64,000 nucleotides of DNA from an uncultured Lachnospiraceae bacterium (lineage in GTDB: Bacteria; Bacillota; Clostridia; Lachnospirales; Lachnospiraceae): assembly GCA_910583615.1 (NCBI GenBank), contig CAJTXP010000003.1, positions 62,001 through 126,000 of the forward strand, given 5' to 3'. The position numbers and the translations under genes are program-made. Positions 23,205 to 31,166 of this stretch are shown in pieces. The stretch's first letter is position 1, and each line of letters begins with the position of its first letter. A model generated the notes under the pieces. It worked only from the letters and a program-made list of their open reading frames with translations. It was not told the origin of the DNA and made no database searches.

Positions 23205-24620
23205 ATGAGGGAGAGAGGAAGATGGATTTTAAGGGCTTCAGCGTTTGCCATACCATTTTTTCTGGGCGTTGCCGGCTTTCTTCTGTCAGGGGAGGCGTTG
23301 CTGGATTCTGCATTTATTACCCTCTGCATGTACGGGATGGGGTATCCGGATCCCATACCGAATCTTCTGGTAGAGATCGCCAGATGGACCGCTCCGCTGG
23401 CGGCTGTCGGCGGAATTCTGCTGTTGTTCCAGGTGAACCGCCGTTTGAAAAACTGGGTTCGTTCTTTCCATAAAAACAGTGTTGCGGTATATGGAGCGGA
23501 CCGGGAGGATGTGCTTTTAAATCTTGGAAAACGGGGAATCGACGGAGGAGACGGCTTCTCCTTTTTGAAAGCGGGCAACTATATTCTTCTGGGAAGCGAG
23601 GAAGAAAATTTTGATTTTTACCGGCAGAACCGCAGTGCGCTGAAAGGGCATACCGTCTATCTGGAGTGCTGCTTTCTGCCTGCGCAGTCCGCATCGGACC
23701 CGGAGCTTCGGCTGTTTCGCGAAGAAGAGACGGCTGCCAGGCTTTACTGGAAAGAACGCTGCATCCATCAGCTGTCAGTAAGATGCGGACACCAGATGAG
23801 GATCGTGTTTCTGGGCTTTGGCGTGCTGGGCGAAGAGCTTCTGTCCTGCGCATTACAGGACAATATTTTTCATCCGGATCAGAAAATCGAATATCATATC
23901 TTCGGAGACGGGGATCGTTTTCTGGCGGTTCATCCGGAACTTCCGTCCATTGACGACCCTGTAATCTTTCACAAAGAGCCATGGTATGAGCAGCTGCCGC
24001 TGCTGGAAGAGGCGCAGAGTGTGATCGTTCTGTCGGAGGAAGAGCAGCTTGACCTTGTGAAAGATCTCCTTCTGGCGACAAAACGTGCCTCGTATGATGT
24101 GTTCACTTCCAGAAGAGAGCTGGAGCTGCTGGCCGGCCAGGAGAGACTGAATCTGTTTTACTGGAAAGAACAGGCAAGGAAGCCGGAATATCTCATGGGC
24201 GACGCTCTTTTTGACCGTGCAAAACGCATCAATCTCAGATATGCTGTCTTATATAACAACGTTGCGGAGACGGAAGAAGCAAAGGAGCAGGAGTGGAAGA
24301 AGCTTGATGCATTTACCCGTTATTCCAATATCAGTTCTGCGGATTACCATGAAGTGCGCCTGATTATGCTGGCGGATCTGGGACAGGATGCGGGACATCC
24401 CTCATCGGACTGCATGGAACTGTTGTCAGAGCTGGAACATATCCGGTGGTGCAGGTATCATTATCTGAACAACTGGAGATACGGGGTTCCGGAAAATGGA
24501 AAACGGAAGGATCCGGTTCAGAAGATTCATGCGGATCTGGTTCCTTACAGGGATCTGACAGAAGGAGAAAAGGAAAAGGACAGAGAGAATATCCGGATCC
24601 TGCTGTCAATGAATGAATAG
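23205..24620 (+). CDS. two-helix membrane protein with Rossmann (TrkA-N-like) and RyR domains
   Basis: About 471 residues. The N-terminal helix is near residues 8-28 and a second near 57-74, joined by a short re-entrant-like segment (ITLCMYGMGYPDPIPNLL) as in two-helix potassium channels. A cytoplasmic Rossmann domain follows, with the dinucleotide loop FLGFGVLGEELL (about residues 199-210). At the C-terminus is an RyR domain, LEHIRWCRYHYLNNWRYGV to VPYRDLTEGEKEKDRENI (about residues 407-465). RyR modules occur in predicted nucleotide-sensing conflict systems. I took ATG 23205 (ribosome-binding site AGGGGGTGA), just after the DHH stop, instead of the overlapping ATG 23172. Predicted role: channel-like effector or sensor gated by a nucleotide. 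Confidence 0.8.
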   Translation: MRERGRWILRASAFAIPFFLGVAGFLLSGEALLDSAFITLCMYGMGYPDPIPNLLVEIARWTAPLAAVGGILLLFQVNRRLKNWVRSFHKNSVAVYGADREDVLLNLGKRGIDGGDGFSFLKAGNYILLGSEEENFDFYRQNRSALKGHTVYLECCFLPAQSASDPELRLFREEETAARLYWKERCIHQLSVRCGHQMRIVFLGFGVLGEELLSCALQDNIFHPDQKIEYHIFGDGDRFLAVHPELPSIDDPVIFHKEPWYEQLPLLEEAQSVIVLSEEEQLDLVKDLLLATKRASYDVFTSRRELELLAGQERLNLFYWKEQARKPEYLMGDALFDRAKRINLRYAVLYNNVAETEEAKEQEWKKLDAFTRYSNISSADYHEVRLIMLADLGQDAGHPSSDCMELLSELEHIRWCRYHYLNNWRYGVPENGKRKDPVQKIHADLVPYRDLTEGEKEKDRENIRILLSMNE

Positions 24621-24637
24621 AGGAGGAAGAAAGGATT

Positions 24638-26815
24638 ATGGGATTGAGTGAAGTACAGAAGAAGGAACGGTCAGAGTATCTGGAAAAGCATCTGATCATC
24701 ACGGAGTGTTCCCAGCGCAAACCTTACGCATTCATCAGCTATGCCAGCGACAACTGGGAGGCGGTGTTCAAGTCAGCCGTGGTGCCCATGCAGAGACAGT
24801 ACGGCCTGCGGGTATATGCGGACAGGGCTTTTGACAAGGTGAACGACAAATGGATCGTGCCCATGCTGCGCAACGCGCGGGGGGCGGACGTGTTCGTGGC
24901 GTTCATCAGCCAGAGCTACATTGAGAGCTACGCCTGCTTTCTGGAGCTGCTTACTGCGGTAAACAACAGAAAACAGATCGTGTTTGTGTCGCTGGGGGAC
25001 CAGCTGCGTCTGGGCGATACGACCGACCTGCCGGTGATCGAGCGGGGAGCGAAAAACGAGATTCTCAATCAGGGGGCCAACCTCTCTACGAACACCAACA
25101 ATACGTCCAACGACATCATGCGGGCCATGAAGTCGGCCTACACCAGCATGTCCACCCTGCTGGAGCAGGACGCCCTGTCAAAATACGACATCTCGGACGC
25201 TTTTATCAACTTCTTTCGGGACGCCGCCATCAACCGCAAGACGATCCATGATCTGGGAGCGGTGCGGCGGACGATCAAGTCGGTCAGCCGGGAGGTGTTC
25301 GACAAGTCGCTGATTACAGAACCGGATCCTGCGCCCGTGCCGGATCCAGTGCCCGTGCCGGATCCAGTGCCTGTGCCGGATCCTGCGCCCGTGCCAGACC
25401 CTGTACCGGATCCAGACCCTGTGCCAGAACCCGCGCCGGACCCAGTGCCTACGCCGGATCCAGACCCTGTGCCGGGTCCCACGCCTGTACCGAAACCGCT
25501 GAACGTCAAGTTGCTCGGTGGCATTGCGGCAGCGGCCGTAGTTCTTGTGGTGCTGTTGTTCGTCCTGCTGGGCGGCTCCGGCAAGGTTACGGATCAGCCC
25601 TATACCATGACGGACGGAAATTCCGATACATACTCAGGCCTGTATACCGGCGAGTGGGATAAGAAAAACGAACGGCCAAACGGAACCGGCACCTTTGTTC
25701 TGGATGATGACGCAGGCACCTATGAAGGCGAATGGGTCGACGGCGTCGCCGAAGGCCAGGGCACAATTATATGGGACAGCGGAAGTCATTATGAGGGCGA
25801 ATGGAAAGACGGCATGCGAAACGGCCAGGGGACTTATACCTCTACAGAGGGCGATGGTTATGTCTATGAGGGCGAATTCAAAAACAATGAGCGTTCGGGC
25901 AAAGGCACCATGACCTGGGAAGACAGCGAGAACGGAAATTCCTATGCCTATGAGGGTGAATTCAAGAACAATGAACGTTCAGGCAAAGGTACCATGACCT
26001 GGGGAAAAGACGGAGAAACATCCGTCTATGAAGGCGACTTTGCAGATGACTGGATCAATGGATACGGCACCTGTACCTTTTCCGACGGCAGTGTTTATGA
26101 AGGCGTGTGGAAGAATGCGGGCTTGAACGGTAAAAGCACTGTAACCTATGCCGATGGCAGCGTATATGAAGGCGAATACGTAGACGGTCAGAAGAGCGGC
26201 GAAGGTACCTACACCAAAGCGGACGGCACCGTAGTGACCGAGAACTGGATCAATGGGAAAAAGGTCGAGATTCTGACCCTTGAAGAAGGAACCTACACAG
26301 GCAGCGTGACCGACGGGAAACCCGACGGTGAGGGGAAGATGGAGTATACGGACGGCGGTGTCTACGAGGGCGGGTGGAAGGACGGCATGCGAAATGGACA
26401 GGGTACTCATACAACTTCCGGTGGTAACGTCTACGAGGGCGAGTGGAAAGATGATAAGATGGAAGGGCAGGGTACTTACACATGGCCCAGTGGCAGCGTT
26501 CACAAGGGCGGATTTGCAGACAATCAGTTCAATGGTCAGGGAACCCATGAGTATCCTAACGGCAGCGTCTATGAGGGCGGGTGGAAGGATGGCATGTGCA
26601 ATGGCCAGGGAACTTTGAAATGGGCTGACGGCCGCGTTTACGAGGGAGGGTGGAAGGACAACAAGTGCAACGGCCAGGGAACCATGAAGTGGGCCGACGG
26701 AAGCGTCAGTGAAGGCGAGTGGATCGATGATACATTGAATGGCGAGGTCACATACACTGCTGCAGACGGTACCGTGGAGATCAGAAAATATGATCACGGC
26801 ATGAGACTGGAGTAA
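24638..26815 (+). CDS. TIR-domain protein with Pro linker, membrane helix and MORN repeats (copy 1)
   Basis: 725 residues. The TIR domain (about 28-180) opens with YAFISYASDNWEAVF and carries DVFVAFISQSYIESYACFLE, with a candidate NADase catalytic Glu at residue 103. After a helical region comes a proline/aspartate linker (repeats of PDPVPVPDP, about 228-285), one membrane helix (about 291-312, IAAAAVVLVVLLFVLLGG), and about fifteen MORN-type repeats (YEGEWKDGMRNGQGTY pattern). The gene is 17 bases after the RyR gene, with a GAGGAAGAAAGG ribosome-binding site, so it ends the operon. TIR domains commonly cleave NAD or make cyclic ADP-ribose isomers; that this one does is inference. A positive-inside reading leaves TIR in the cytoplasm and MORN outside. 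Confidence 0.88.
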   Translation: MGLSEVQKKERSEYLEKHLIITECSQRKPYAFISYASDNWEAVFKSAVVPMQRQYGLRVYADRAFDKVNDKWIVPMLRNARGADVFVAFISQSYIESYACFLELLTAVNNRKQIVFVSLGDQLRLGDTTDLPVIERGAKNEILNQGANLSTNTNNTSNDIMRAMKSAYTSMSTLLEQDALSKYDISDAFINFFRDAAINRKTIHDLGAVRRTIKSVSREVFDKSLITEPDPAPVPDPVPVPDPVPVPDPAPVPDPVPDPDPVPEPAPDPVPTPDPDPVPGPTPVPKPLNVKLLGGIAAAAVVLVVLLFVLLGGSGKVTDQPYTMTDGNSDTYSGLYTGEWDKKNERPNGTGTFVLDDDAGTYEGEWVDGVAEGQGTIIWDSGSHYEGEWKDGMRNGQGTYTSTEGDGYVYEGEFKNNERSGKGTMTWEDSENGNSYAYEGEFKNNERSGKGTMTWGKDGETSVYEGDFADDWINGYGTCTFSDGSVYEGVWKNAGLNGKSTVTYADGSVYEGEYVDGQKSGEGTYTKADGTVVTENWINGKKVEILTLEEGTYTGSVTDGKPDGEGKMEYTDGGVYEGGWKDGMRNGQGTHTTSGGNVYEGEWKDDKMEGQGTYTWPSGSVHKGGFADNQFNGQGTHEYPNGSVYEGGWKDGMCNGQGTLKWADGRVYEGGWKDNKCNGQGTMKWADGSVSEGEWIDDTLNGEVTYTAADGTVEIRKYDHGMRLE

Positions 26816-26983
26816 TGATCTGTTCTTACCAGGCTGACACGGGGGAATGTGTAAAAAGTAAGCTTGATGCCTGCTTACTGCGGTGAACATTTTCAGGTTG
26901 TCCAAAAGTTGAAAGATATGCAATGTCGTGCAACGATTCGGATGCCATTGAATATATAAAATCACAGGAGGGAATAAGAAGTT
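26816..26983 (+). other. spacer between the duplicated TIR genes, with duplicated 3' flank
   Basis: The first 60 or so bases after the copy-1 stop (TGATCTGTTCTTACCAGG, then GCTGACACGGGGGAATGTG) recur with few changes after the copy-2 stop (29135 onward). This shows that the tandem duplication included the 3' flank. A 7-bp hairpin (AGTAAGC/GCTTACT) lies near 26859-26882, without a T tract. No clear promoter is visible, so copy 2 may depend on read-through or on a weak start near TATATAAAAT (about 26953). Confidence 0.6.
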
Positions 26984-29134
26984 ATGGGATTGAGTGAAGT
27001 ACAGAAGAAGGAACGGTCAGAGTATCTGGAGAAGCATCTGATCATCACGGAGTGTTCTCAGCGTAAGCCTTACGCATTCATCAGCTATGCCAGTGACAAC
27101 TGGGAGGCGGTGTTCAAGTCAGCCGTGGTGCCCATGCAGAGACAGTATGGCCTGCGGGTGTATGCGGACAGGGCTTTTGATAAGGTGAACGACAAATGGA
27201 TCGTGCCCATGCTGCGCAACGCGCGGGGGACGGATGTGTTCGTGGCGTTCATCAGTCAGAGCTATATTGAGAGCTACGCCTGCTTTCTGGAGCTGCTTAC
27301 TGCGGTAAACAACAGAAAACAGATCGTGTTTGTATCGCTGGGGGATCAGCTGCGTCTGGGAGATACGACCGATCTGCCGGTGATCGAGCGGGGAGCGAAA
27401 AACGAGATCCTCAATCAGGGGGCAAACCTCTCCACGAACACCAATAATACGTCCAACGATATTATGCGGGCCATGAAGTCGGCTTACACCAGCATGTCCA
27501 CCCTGCTGGAACAGGACGCTCTGTCCAGGTATGATATTTCGGACGCATTTATCAACTTTTTCCGGGACGCCGCCATCAACCGTAAGACCATCCATGATCT
27601 GGGAGCGGTGCGGCGGACGATCAAGTCGGTCAGCCGGGATGTGTTCGACAAGTCGCTGATTATGGAACCGGGTCCTGTGCCTGCGCCGGCCCCTGCGCCT
27701 GTATTGGATCCTGAACCTGTGCCGGATCCCGCGCCTGTACCGGATCCTGAACCTGTGCCGGATCCCGCGCCTGTATCGGATCCTGAACTCGTGCCAAATC
27801 CTACGCCCGTGCCGGATCCTGTGCCTGAGCCGGATCCTGAACCCGTGCCGGATTCCACGCCTGTACCGAAACCGCTGAACGTCAAGCTGATCGGTGGCAT
27901 TGCGGCAGGGGCCGTAGTTCTTGTGGTGCTGTTGTTCGCCCTGCTGGGCGGCTCCGGCAAGGTTACGGATCAGCCTTACACCATGACCGACGGAAATTCC
28001 GATATATATTCAGGTCTGTATACCGGAGAGTGGGATAAGAAAAACGAACGGCCGAACGGAACCGGCACCTTTGTTCTGGATGATGACGCAGGCACCTATG
28101 AAGGTGAATGGGTCGACGGCGTCGCCGAAGGCCAGGGCACGATCACATGGGACAGCGGAAGTCATTATGAAGGCGAATGGAAAGACGGCATGCGAAACGG
28201 CCAGGGGACCTATACCTCTACAGAGGGAGATGGTTATGTCTACGAAGGCGAATTTAAAAACAATGAGCGTTCAGGCAACGGCACCATGACCTGGGAAGAC
28301 AGCAGGGACGGAAGTTCCTGTGTCTATGAAGGCGAATTCAAAAACGATGAATATTCAGGTAAAGGCGTTTTGACCTGGAAAAAAGATGGAGAAGTGACCG
28401 GTACCTATGAAGGGGACTTTGCTGACGGCTGGATCAACGGAAGCGGTACCTATACATGGCCCAGTGGCATGTCCTATAAGGGTGAGGTAAAGAACGGAAA
28501 AATGGATGGCAAGGGTGTTTTAACCTACGCAGACGGCAGTGTCTATGAGGGCGAATTCGTACACGGCCAGAAAAACGGCGAGGGCATTTGGACCAAAGCG
28601 GACGGCACCGTAGTGACCGAGAACTGGATCAATGGCAGGGTGGTTGAGACGCTTACCCTTGAAGAAGGAACCTACACAGGCAGCGTGACCGACGGGAAAC
28701 CCGACGGACAGGGGAAGATGGAGTATACGAATGGCCAGGTCTATGAGGGTGAGTGGAAGGACGGCGTCCGAAGCGGACAGGGGCGCTGCACCTGGCCTGA
28801 CGGCGGTTATTACGACGGCGAGTGGGCAAATGATAAATGGAACGGTCAGGGAACGAACTACATGGGAGGCAGCAAGGATGTTAATTTTTATGTAGGCGGA
28901 TTTACGGATGGTAAACGGGACGGCCACGGTATTTTTACCTGGGCAAACGGTGATTCCGTTGAGACAGAATGGGTAAATGGCGTGATGAATGGGAAAGGCA
29001 CCTATACCTGGTCCAACGGCACGGTTGGAACAGGCGAATGGGTGGACGGCGAGTGGGACGGTGAGTGGACCTTCACCTATGCCAACGGTTCCGTAGAGAC
29101 CGTACAATATGATCACGGCACGAGGCTGGAGTAA
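26984..29134 (+). CDS. TIR-domain protein with Pro linker, membrane helix and MORN repeats (copy 2)
   Basis: 716 residues, the tandem paralogue of the previous protein. Through the TIR domain and adjoining helices (first 225 or so residues) I count only three to four amino-acid differences, including Ala83 to Thr. The Pro linker is rearranged (PAPAPAPVLDPEPVPDP), the membrane helix is the same (GAVVLVVLLFALLGG), and the MORN array diverges progressively toward the C-terminus (KDVNFYVGGFTDGKRDGHG, GSVETVQYDHGTRLE at the end). The catalytic Glu103 is kept. The ribosome-binding site CAGGAGGGAAT precedes ATG 26984. The pattern (conserved effector, variable extracytoplasmic array) suggests shared action with different recognition. 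Confidence 0.88.
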   Translation: MGLSEVQKKERSEYLEKHLIITECSQRKPYAFISYASDNWEAVFKSAVVPMQRQYGLRVYADRAFDKVNDKWIVPMLRNARGTDVFVAFISQSYIESYACFLELLTAVNNRKQIVFVSLGDQLRLGDTTDLPVIERGAKNEILNQGANLSTNTNNTSNDIMRAMKSAYTSMSTLLEQDALSRYDISDAFINFFRDAAINRKTIHDLGAVRRTIKSVSRDVFDKSLIMEPGPVPAPAPAPVLDPEPVPDPAPVPDPEPVPDPAPVSDPELVPNPTPVPDPVPEPDPEPVPDSTPVPKPLNVKLIGGIAAGAVVLVVLLFALLGGSGKVTDQPYTMTDGNSDIYSGLYTGEWDKKNERPNGTGTFVLDDDAGTYEGEWVDGVAEGQGTITWDSGSHYEGEWKDGMRNGQGTYTSTEGDGYVYEGEFKNNERSGNGTMTWEDSRDGSSCVYEGEFKNDEYSGKGVLTWKKDGEVTGTYEGDFADGWINGSGTYTWPSGMSYKGEVKNGKMDGKGVLTYADGSVYEGEFVHGQKNGEGIWTKADGTVVTENWINGRVVETLTLEEGTYTGSVTDGKPDGQGKMEYTNGQVYEGEWKDGVRSGQGRCTWPDGGYYDGEWANDKWNGQGTNYMGGSKDVNFYVGGFTDGKRDGHGIFTWANGDSVETEWVNGVMNGKGTYTWSNGTVGTGEWVDGEWDGEWTFTYANGSVETVQYDHGTRLE

Positions 29135-29207
29135 TGATCTGTCCTCGTCAGGCTGACATGGGCGAATGTGTAAAAAGCAGGCTTGATGCATCTTTGTAAA
29201 ATACGGT

Positions 29208-29240
29208 GCGGGAGGATGGTTGAAATCCTCCCGCATTTGT
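29208..29240 (+). terminator. hairpin terminator after the TIR genes
   Basis: The arms GCGGGAGGAT (29208-29217) and ATCCTCCCGC (29225-29234) form a perfect 10-bp stem followed by ATTTGTGTT. The descending arm is part of the 30-bp direct repeat described separately. Confidence 0.7.
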
Positions 29241-29248
29241 GTTAAGAC
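29219..29248 (+). repeat. direct repeat, left copy (30 bp)
   Basis: The 30-base sequence starting GTTGAAATCCTCCCGC recurs at 31031-31060 with two mismatches. The pair flanks the AlbA_2-domain gene and the near-palindrome, 1.8 kb apart. Confidence 0.75.
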
Positions 29249-29349
29249 CGGCAAAAGCCCTGGATCACAGAGGTCCAGGGCGCAGACCCCTCACTTCGTG
29301 AATGGTAACAGTACTGGTTCGAAATCGTGTCATAATCGGTTCAGATACG

Positions 29350-29378
29350 TTGACGCGGTTGAATCGATTTGCTATAAT
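29350..29378 (+). promoter_or_regulatory. sigma-A promoter of the AlbA_2-domain gene
   Basis: TTGACG (29350-29355), a 17-base spacer, and a perfect TATAAT (29373-29378), with the start codon 33 bases further on. The gene therefore has its own strong promoter. Confidence 0.8.
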
Positions 29379-29411
29379 AAAACCATCAAGGAGAATGAAG
29401 GAGACGGCAGT

Positions 29412-30755
29412 ATGCTTTTTCGGGAAAGTGAGACCATGGAGTTGAAAGAAACTGTCACGGACGAAATCAAAAAGGAAATCATTGCTTTTGCCAACTGTGA
29501 CGGCGGAAAACTGTATATTGGCGTTCAGGACGATGGCACGGTAATCGGGGTGGACGATCCTGACAGCGTATCCCTGCAAATCAGCAATATGATAAGGGAT
29601 GCGATCAAGCCGGACGTAACCATGTTCCTGCATTACAAAACCATGGAAGAAGACGGAAAAGAAATCGTCGCTGTGGATATTCAGCGCGGAACAGACCGAC
29701 CTTATTATCTTGCAAAGAAAGGGATGCGTCCGGAGGGCGTATATGTCAGGCAGGGTTATTCCTCGGTTCCGGCTACTGATGCGGCAATCCGCCGTATGAT
29801 TAAGGAAACGGATGGGGACCGCTTTGAAGCGATGCGCTGTCTGAACCAGGAACTCACATTTGAAGTCGCAGGAAAAGAATTTGAGCTTCGGAATGTGGAA
29901 TTTGGCCCACAGCAAATGCGTACTTTGAAGCTGGTCGATCATGAAAACCTTTACAGCAATCTGGGTTTGCTTCTGTCCGACCAGTGCGTCCATACGATCA
30001 AGGCCGCTGTTTTTCAGGGAACAGACCAGATGGTATTCAGGGACCGCCGGGAATTTGGCGGGTCGCTGCTGCGTCAGATGAACGAAGTATATGATTTTAT
30101 TGACTTCCGCAATCAGACCCGTGCGACCATAGAAAAACTGCTGAGGATTGACGTCAGGGACTACCCTGAAACCGCTGTCAGGGAAGCATTGCTGAATTTA
30201 CTGGTCCACAGAGATTATTCCTTCAGTGCCAGCGCACTTATCAGTATTTATACGGATCGGATCGAATTTGTGTCCATTGGCGGGTTGATGCCGGGGATTG
30301 ACCTGGAAGATATTATGGTAGGTATTTCCGTATGCCGGAATCAGGATCTTGCGAATGTGTTTTACCGTTTGCGTTTGATTGAGGCTTATGGTACTGGAAT
30401 GAGAAAAATTATGAGGGCATACGAAGGCATGGAAGAAAAACCTGTGATTGAAACCACAAAAAATGCCTTTAAGATCATACTGCCGAACAGGAACGCAAAA
30501 TATGAAAAAGGCACGGAACCTGCGTTTTCGGCAGAGCCGTTGGAAAATGTTCCTGTTGTCGCACCGCTTGGTGACAGAGAAGAAAAAGTGCTGGAATATG
30601 CCCGGACGCATGGAGCTGTTACAAGAAACGATGTAATCGGATTGCTTGAGGTGAGTGCGTCCACTGCTGCCAGAGCCCTGAAAAAGCTGGTAAAAAGCAA
30701 CCTGTTAAGGCAGAATGGAAAAGCAAGAAGCACCAACTATACCATTGTAAAATAA
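29412..30755 (+). CDS. AlbA_2 / Schlafen-type ATP-binding regulator with C-terminal winged helix
   Basis: The 447-residue protein starts with an AlbA_2 (Schlafen AlbA) domain (MELKETVTDEIKKEIIAFAN; GGKLYIGVQDDGTVIGVDD; VYVRQGYSSVPAT). It continues into a GHKL-like HATPase_c_4 region (AVREALLNLLVHRDYSFSAS; YTDRIEFVSIGGLMPGI; EAYGTGMRKIMRAY) and ends in a winged helix (VTRNDVIGLLEVSASTAARA). Such proteins are DNA-binding regulators frequent in accessory and defence regions. I chose ATG 29412 (GGAGA ribosome-binding site; strong promoter just upstream); the frame runs back to 29220 but that part lies in repeat sequence. It follows the TIR genes on the same strand but is separately transcribed. 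Confidence 0.9.
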   Translation: MLFRESETMELKETVTDEIKKEIIAFANCDGGKLYIGVQDDGTVIGVDDPDSVSLQISNMIRDAIKPDVTMFLHYKTMEEDGKEIVAVDIQRGTDRPYYLAKKGMRPEGVYVRQGYSSVPATDAAIRRMIKETDGDRFEAMRCLNQELTFEVAGKEFELRNVEFGPQQMRTLKLVDHENLYSNLGLLLSDQCVHTIKAAVFQGTDQMVFRDRREFGGSLLRQMNEVYDFIDFRNQTRATIEKLLRIDVRDYPETAVREALLNLLVHRDYSFSASALISIYTDRIEFVSIGGLMPGIDLEDIMVGISVCRNQDLANVFYRLRLIEAYGTGMRKIMRAYEGMEEKPVIETTKNAFKIILPNRNAKYEKGTEPAFSAEPLENVPVVAPLGDREEKVLEYARTHGAVTRNDVIGLLEVSASTAARALKKLVKSNLLRQNGKARSTNYTIVK

Positions 30756-30777
30756 CCAAACTATATGCCGCATGTTA

Positions 30778-30990
30778 CCTTTCACGGGGTGGGTGGTCTG
30801 CGCGCTGGGTCTCTGTGCTCTGCGCTCGTATGGAATGTATCGGACACCGAAGCCGTTTTGTCCGTCTCATTCGGACAGGTTTGTTCGTCTGCGACGGACA
30901 AAACGGCTCCGATGTCCGCTCCAGTCCACACAGCGCCGCAGAGCACAGAGGTCCAGCGCGCAGACTCCACCCCCACCCCCGTGAAAAGGA
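30778..30990. repeat. 213-bp near-palindromic element
   Basis: The arms run 30778 to about 30883 and about 30885 to 30990. Outer ends are CCTTTCACGGGG and CCCCGTGAAAAGG. Matching inner blocks include GTCTGCGCGCTGG, CTCTGTGCTCTGCG and GAAGCCGTTTTGTCCGTC, each found inverted in the other arm with scattered mismatches. No protein is encoded, though the symmetry gives mirror-image open frames on both strands. The form fits a MITE-like element or a long RNA hairpin. Part of one arm (CACAGAGGTCCAG-GCGCAGAC) recurs at about 29265-29288. Confidence 0.75.
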
Positions 30991-31030
30991 ACTGCCGCAC
31001 AATCGACGGGATCCGACATTTCTCCCTGCA

Positions 31031-31060
31031 GTTGAAATCCTCCCGCGTTTGTGTTAAGAT
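31031..31060 (+). repeat. direct repeat, right copy (30 bp)
   Basis: Matches 29219-29248 at 28 of 30 bases. It lies 107 bases before the prmA start, between the near-palindrome and prmA, where it may also carry the prmA promoter region. Confidence 0.75.
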
Positions 31061-31166
31061 AGGTCGCATGGATGCGGAACTGGAAAACAGCATGACGGTG
31101 TCCGGATGTGCTTTCAGACACAGGGCATGATGGAGACGGATGCGGAACTGGAATAAGGAGAACACA

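Noticed and set aside
25138..25584. Long open frame on the minus strand across the Pro linker, and similar ones at 25979-26965, 27484-27960 and 28520-29254
   Set aside because: They are shadows of the repetitive linker and MORN coding sequence; composition is Gly/Thr/Ser or repeat-like and there are no ribosome-binding sites.
29310..29345. tRNA-like T-loop (GGTTCGAAATC)
   Set aside because: The bases around it do not form a T stem or acceptor stem, and no anticodon arm is found upstream.
30765..31130. Mirror-image open frames on both strands between the AlbA_2 gene and prmA
   Set aside because: The near-palindrome makes similar frames in both directions; none has a ribosome-binding site or extends beyond the repeat sensibly.
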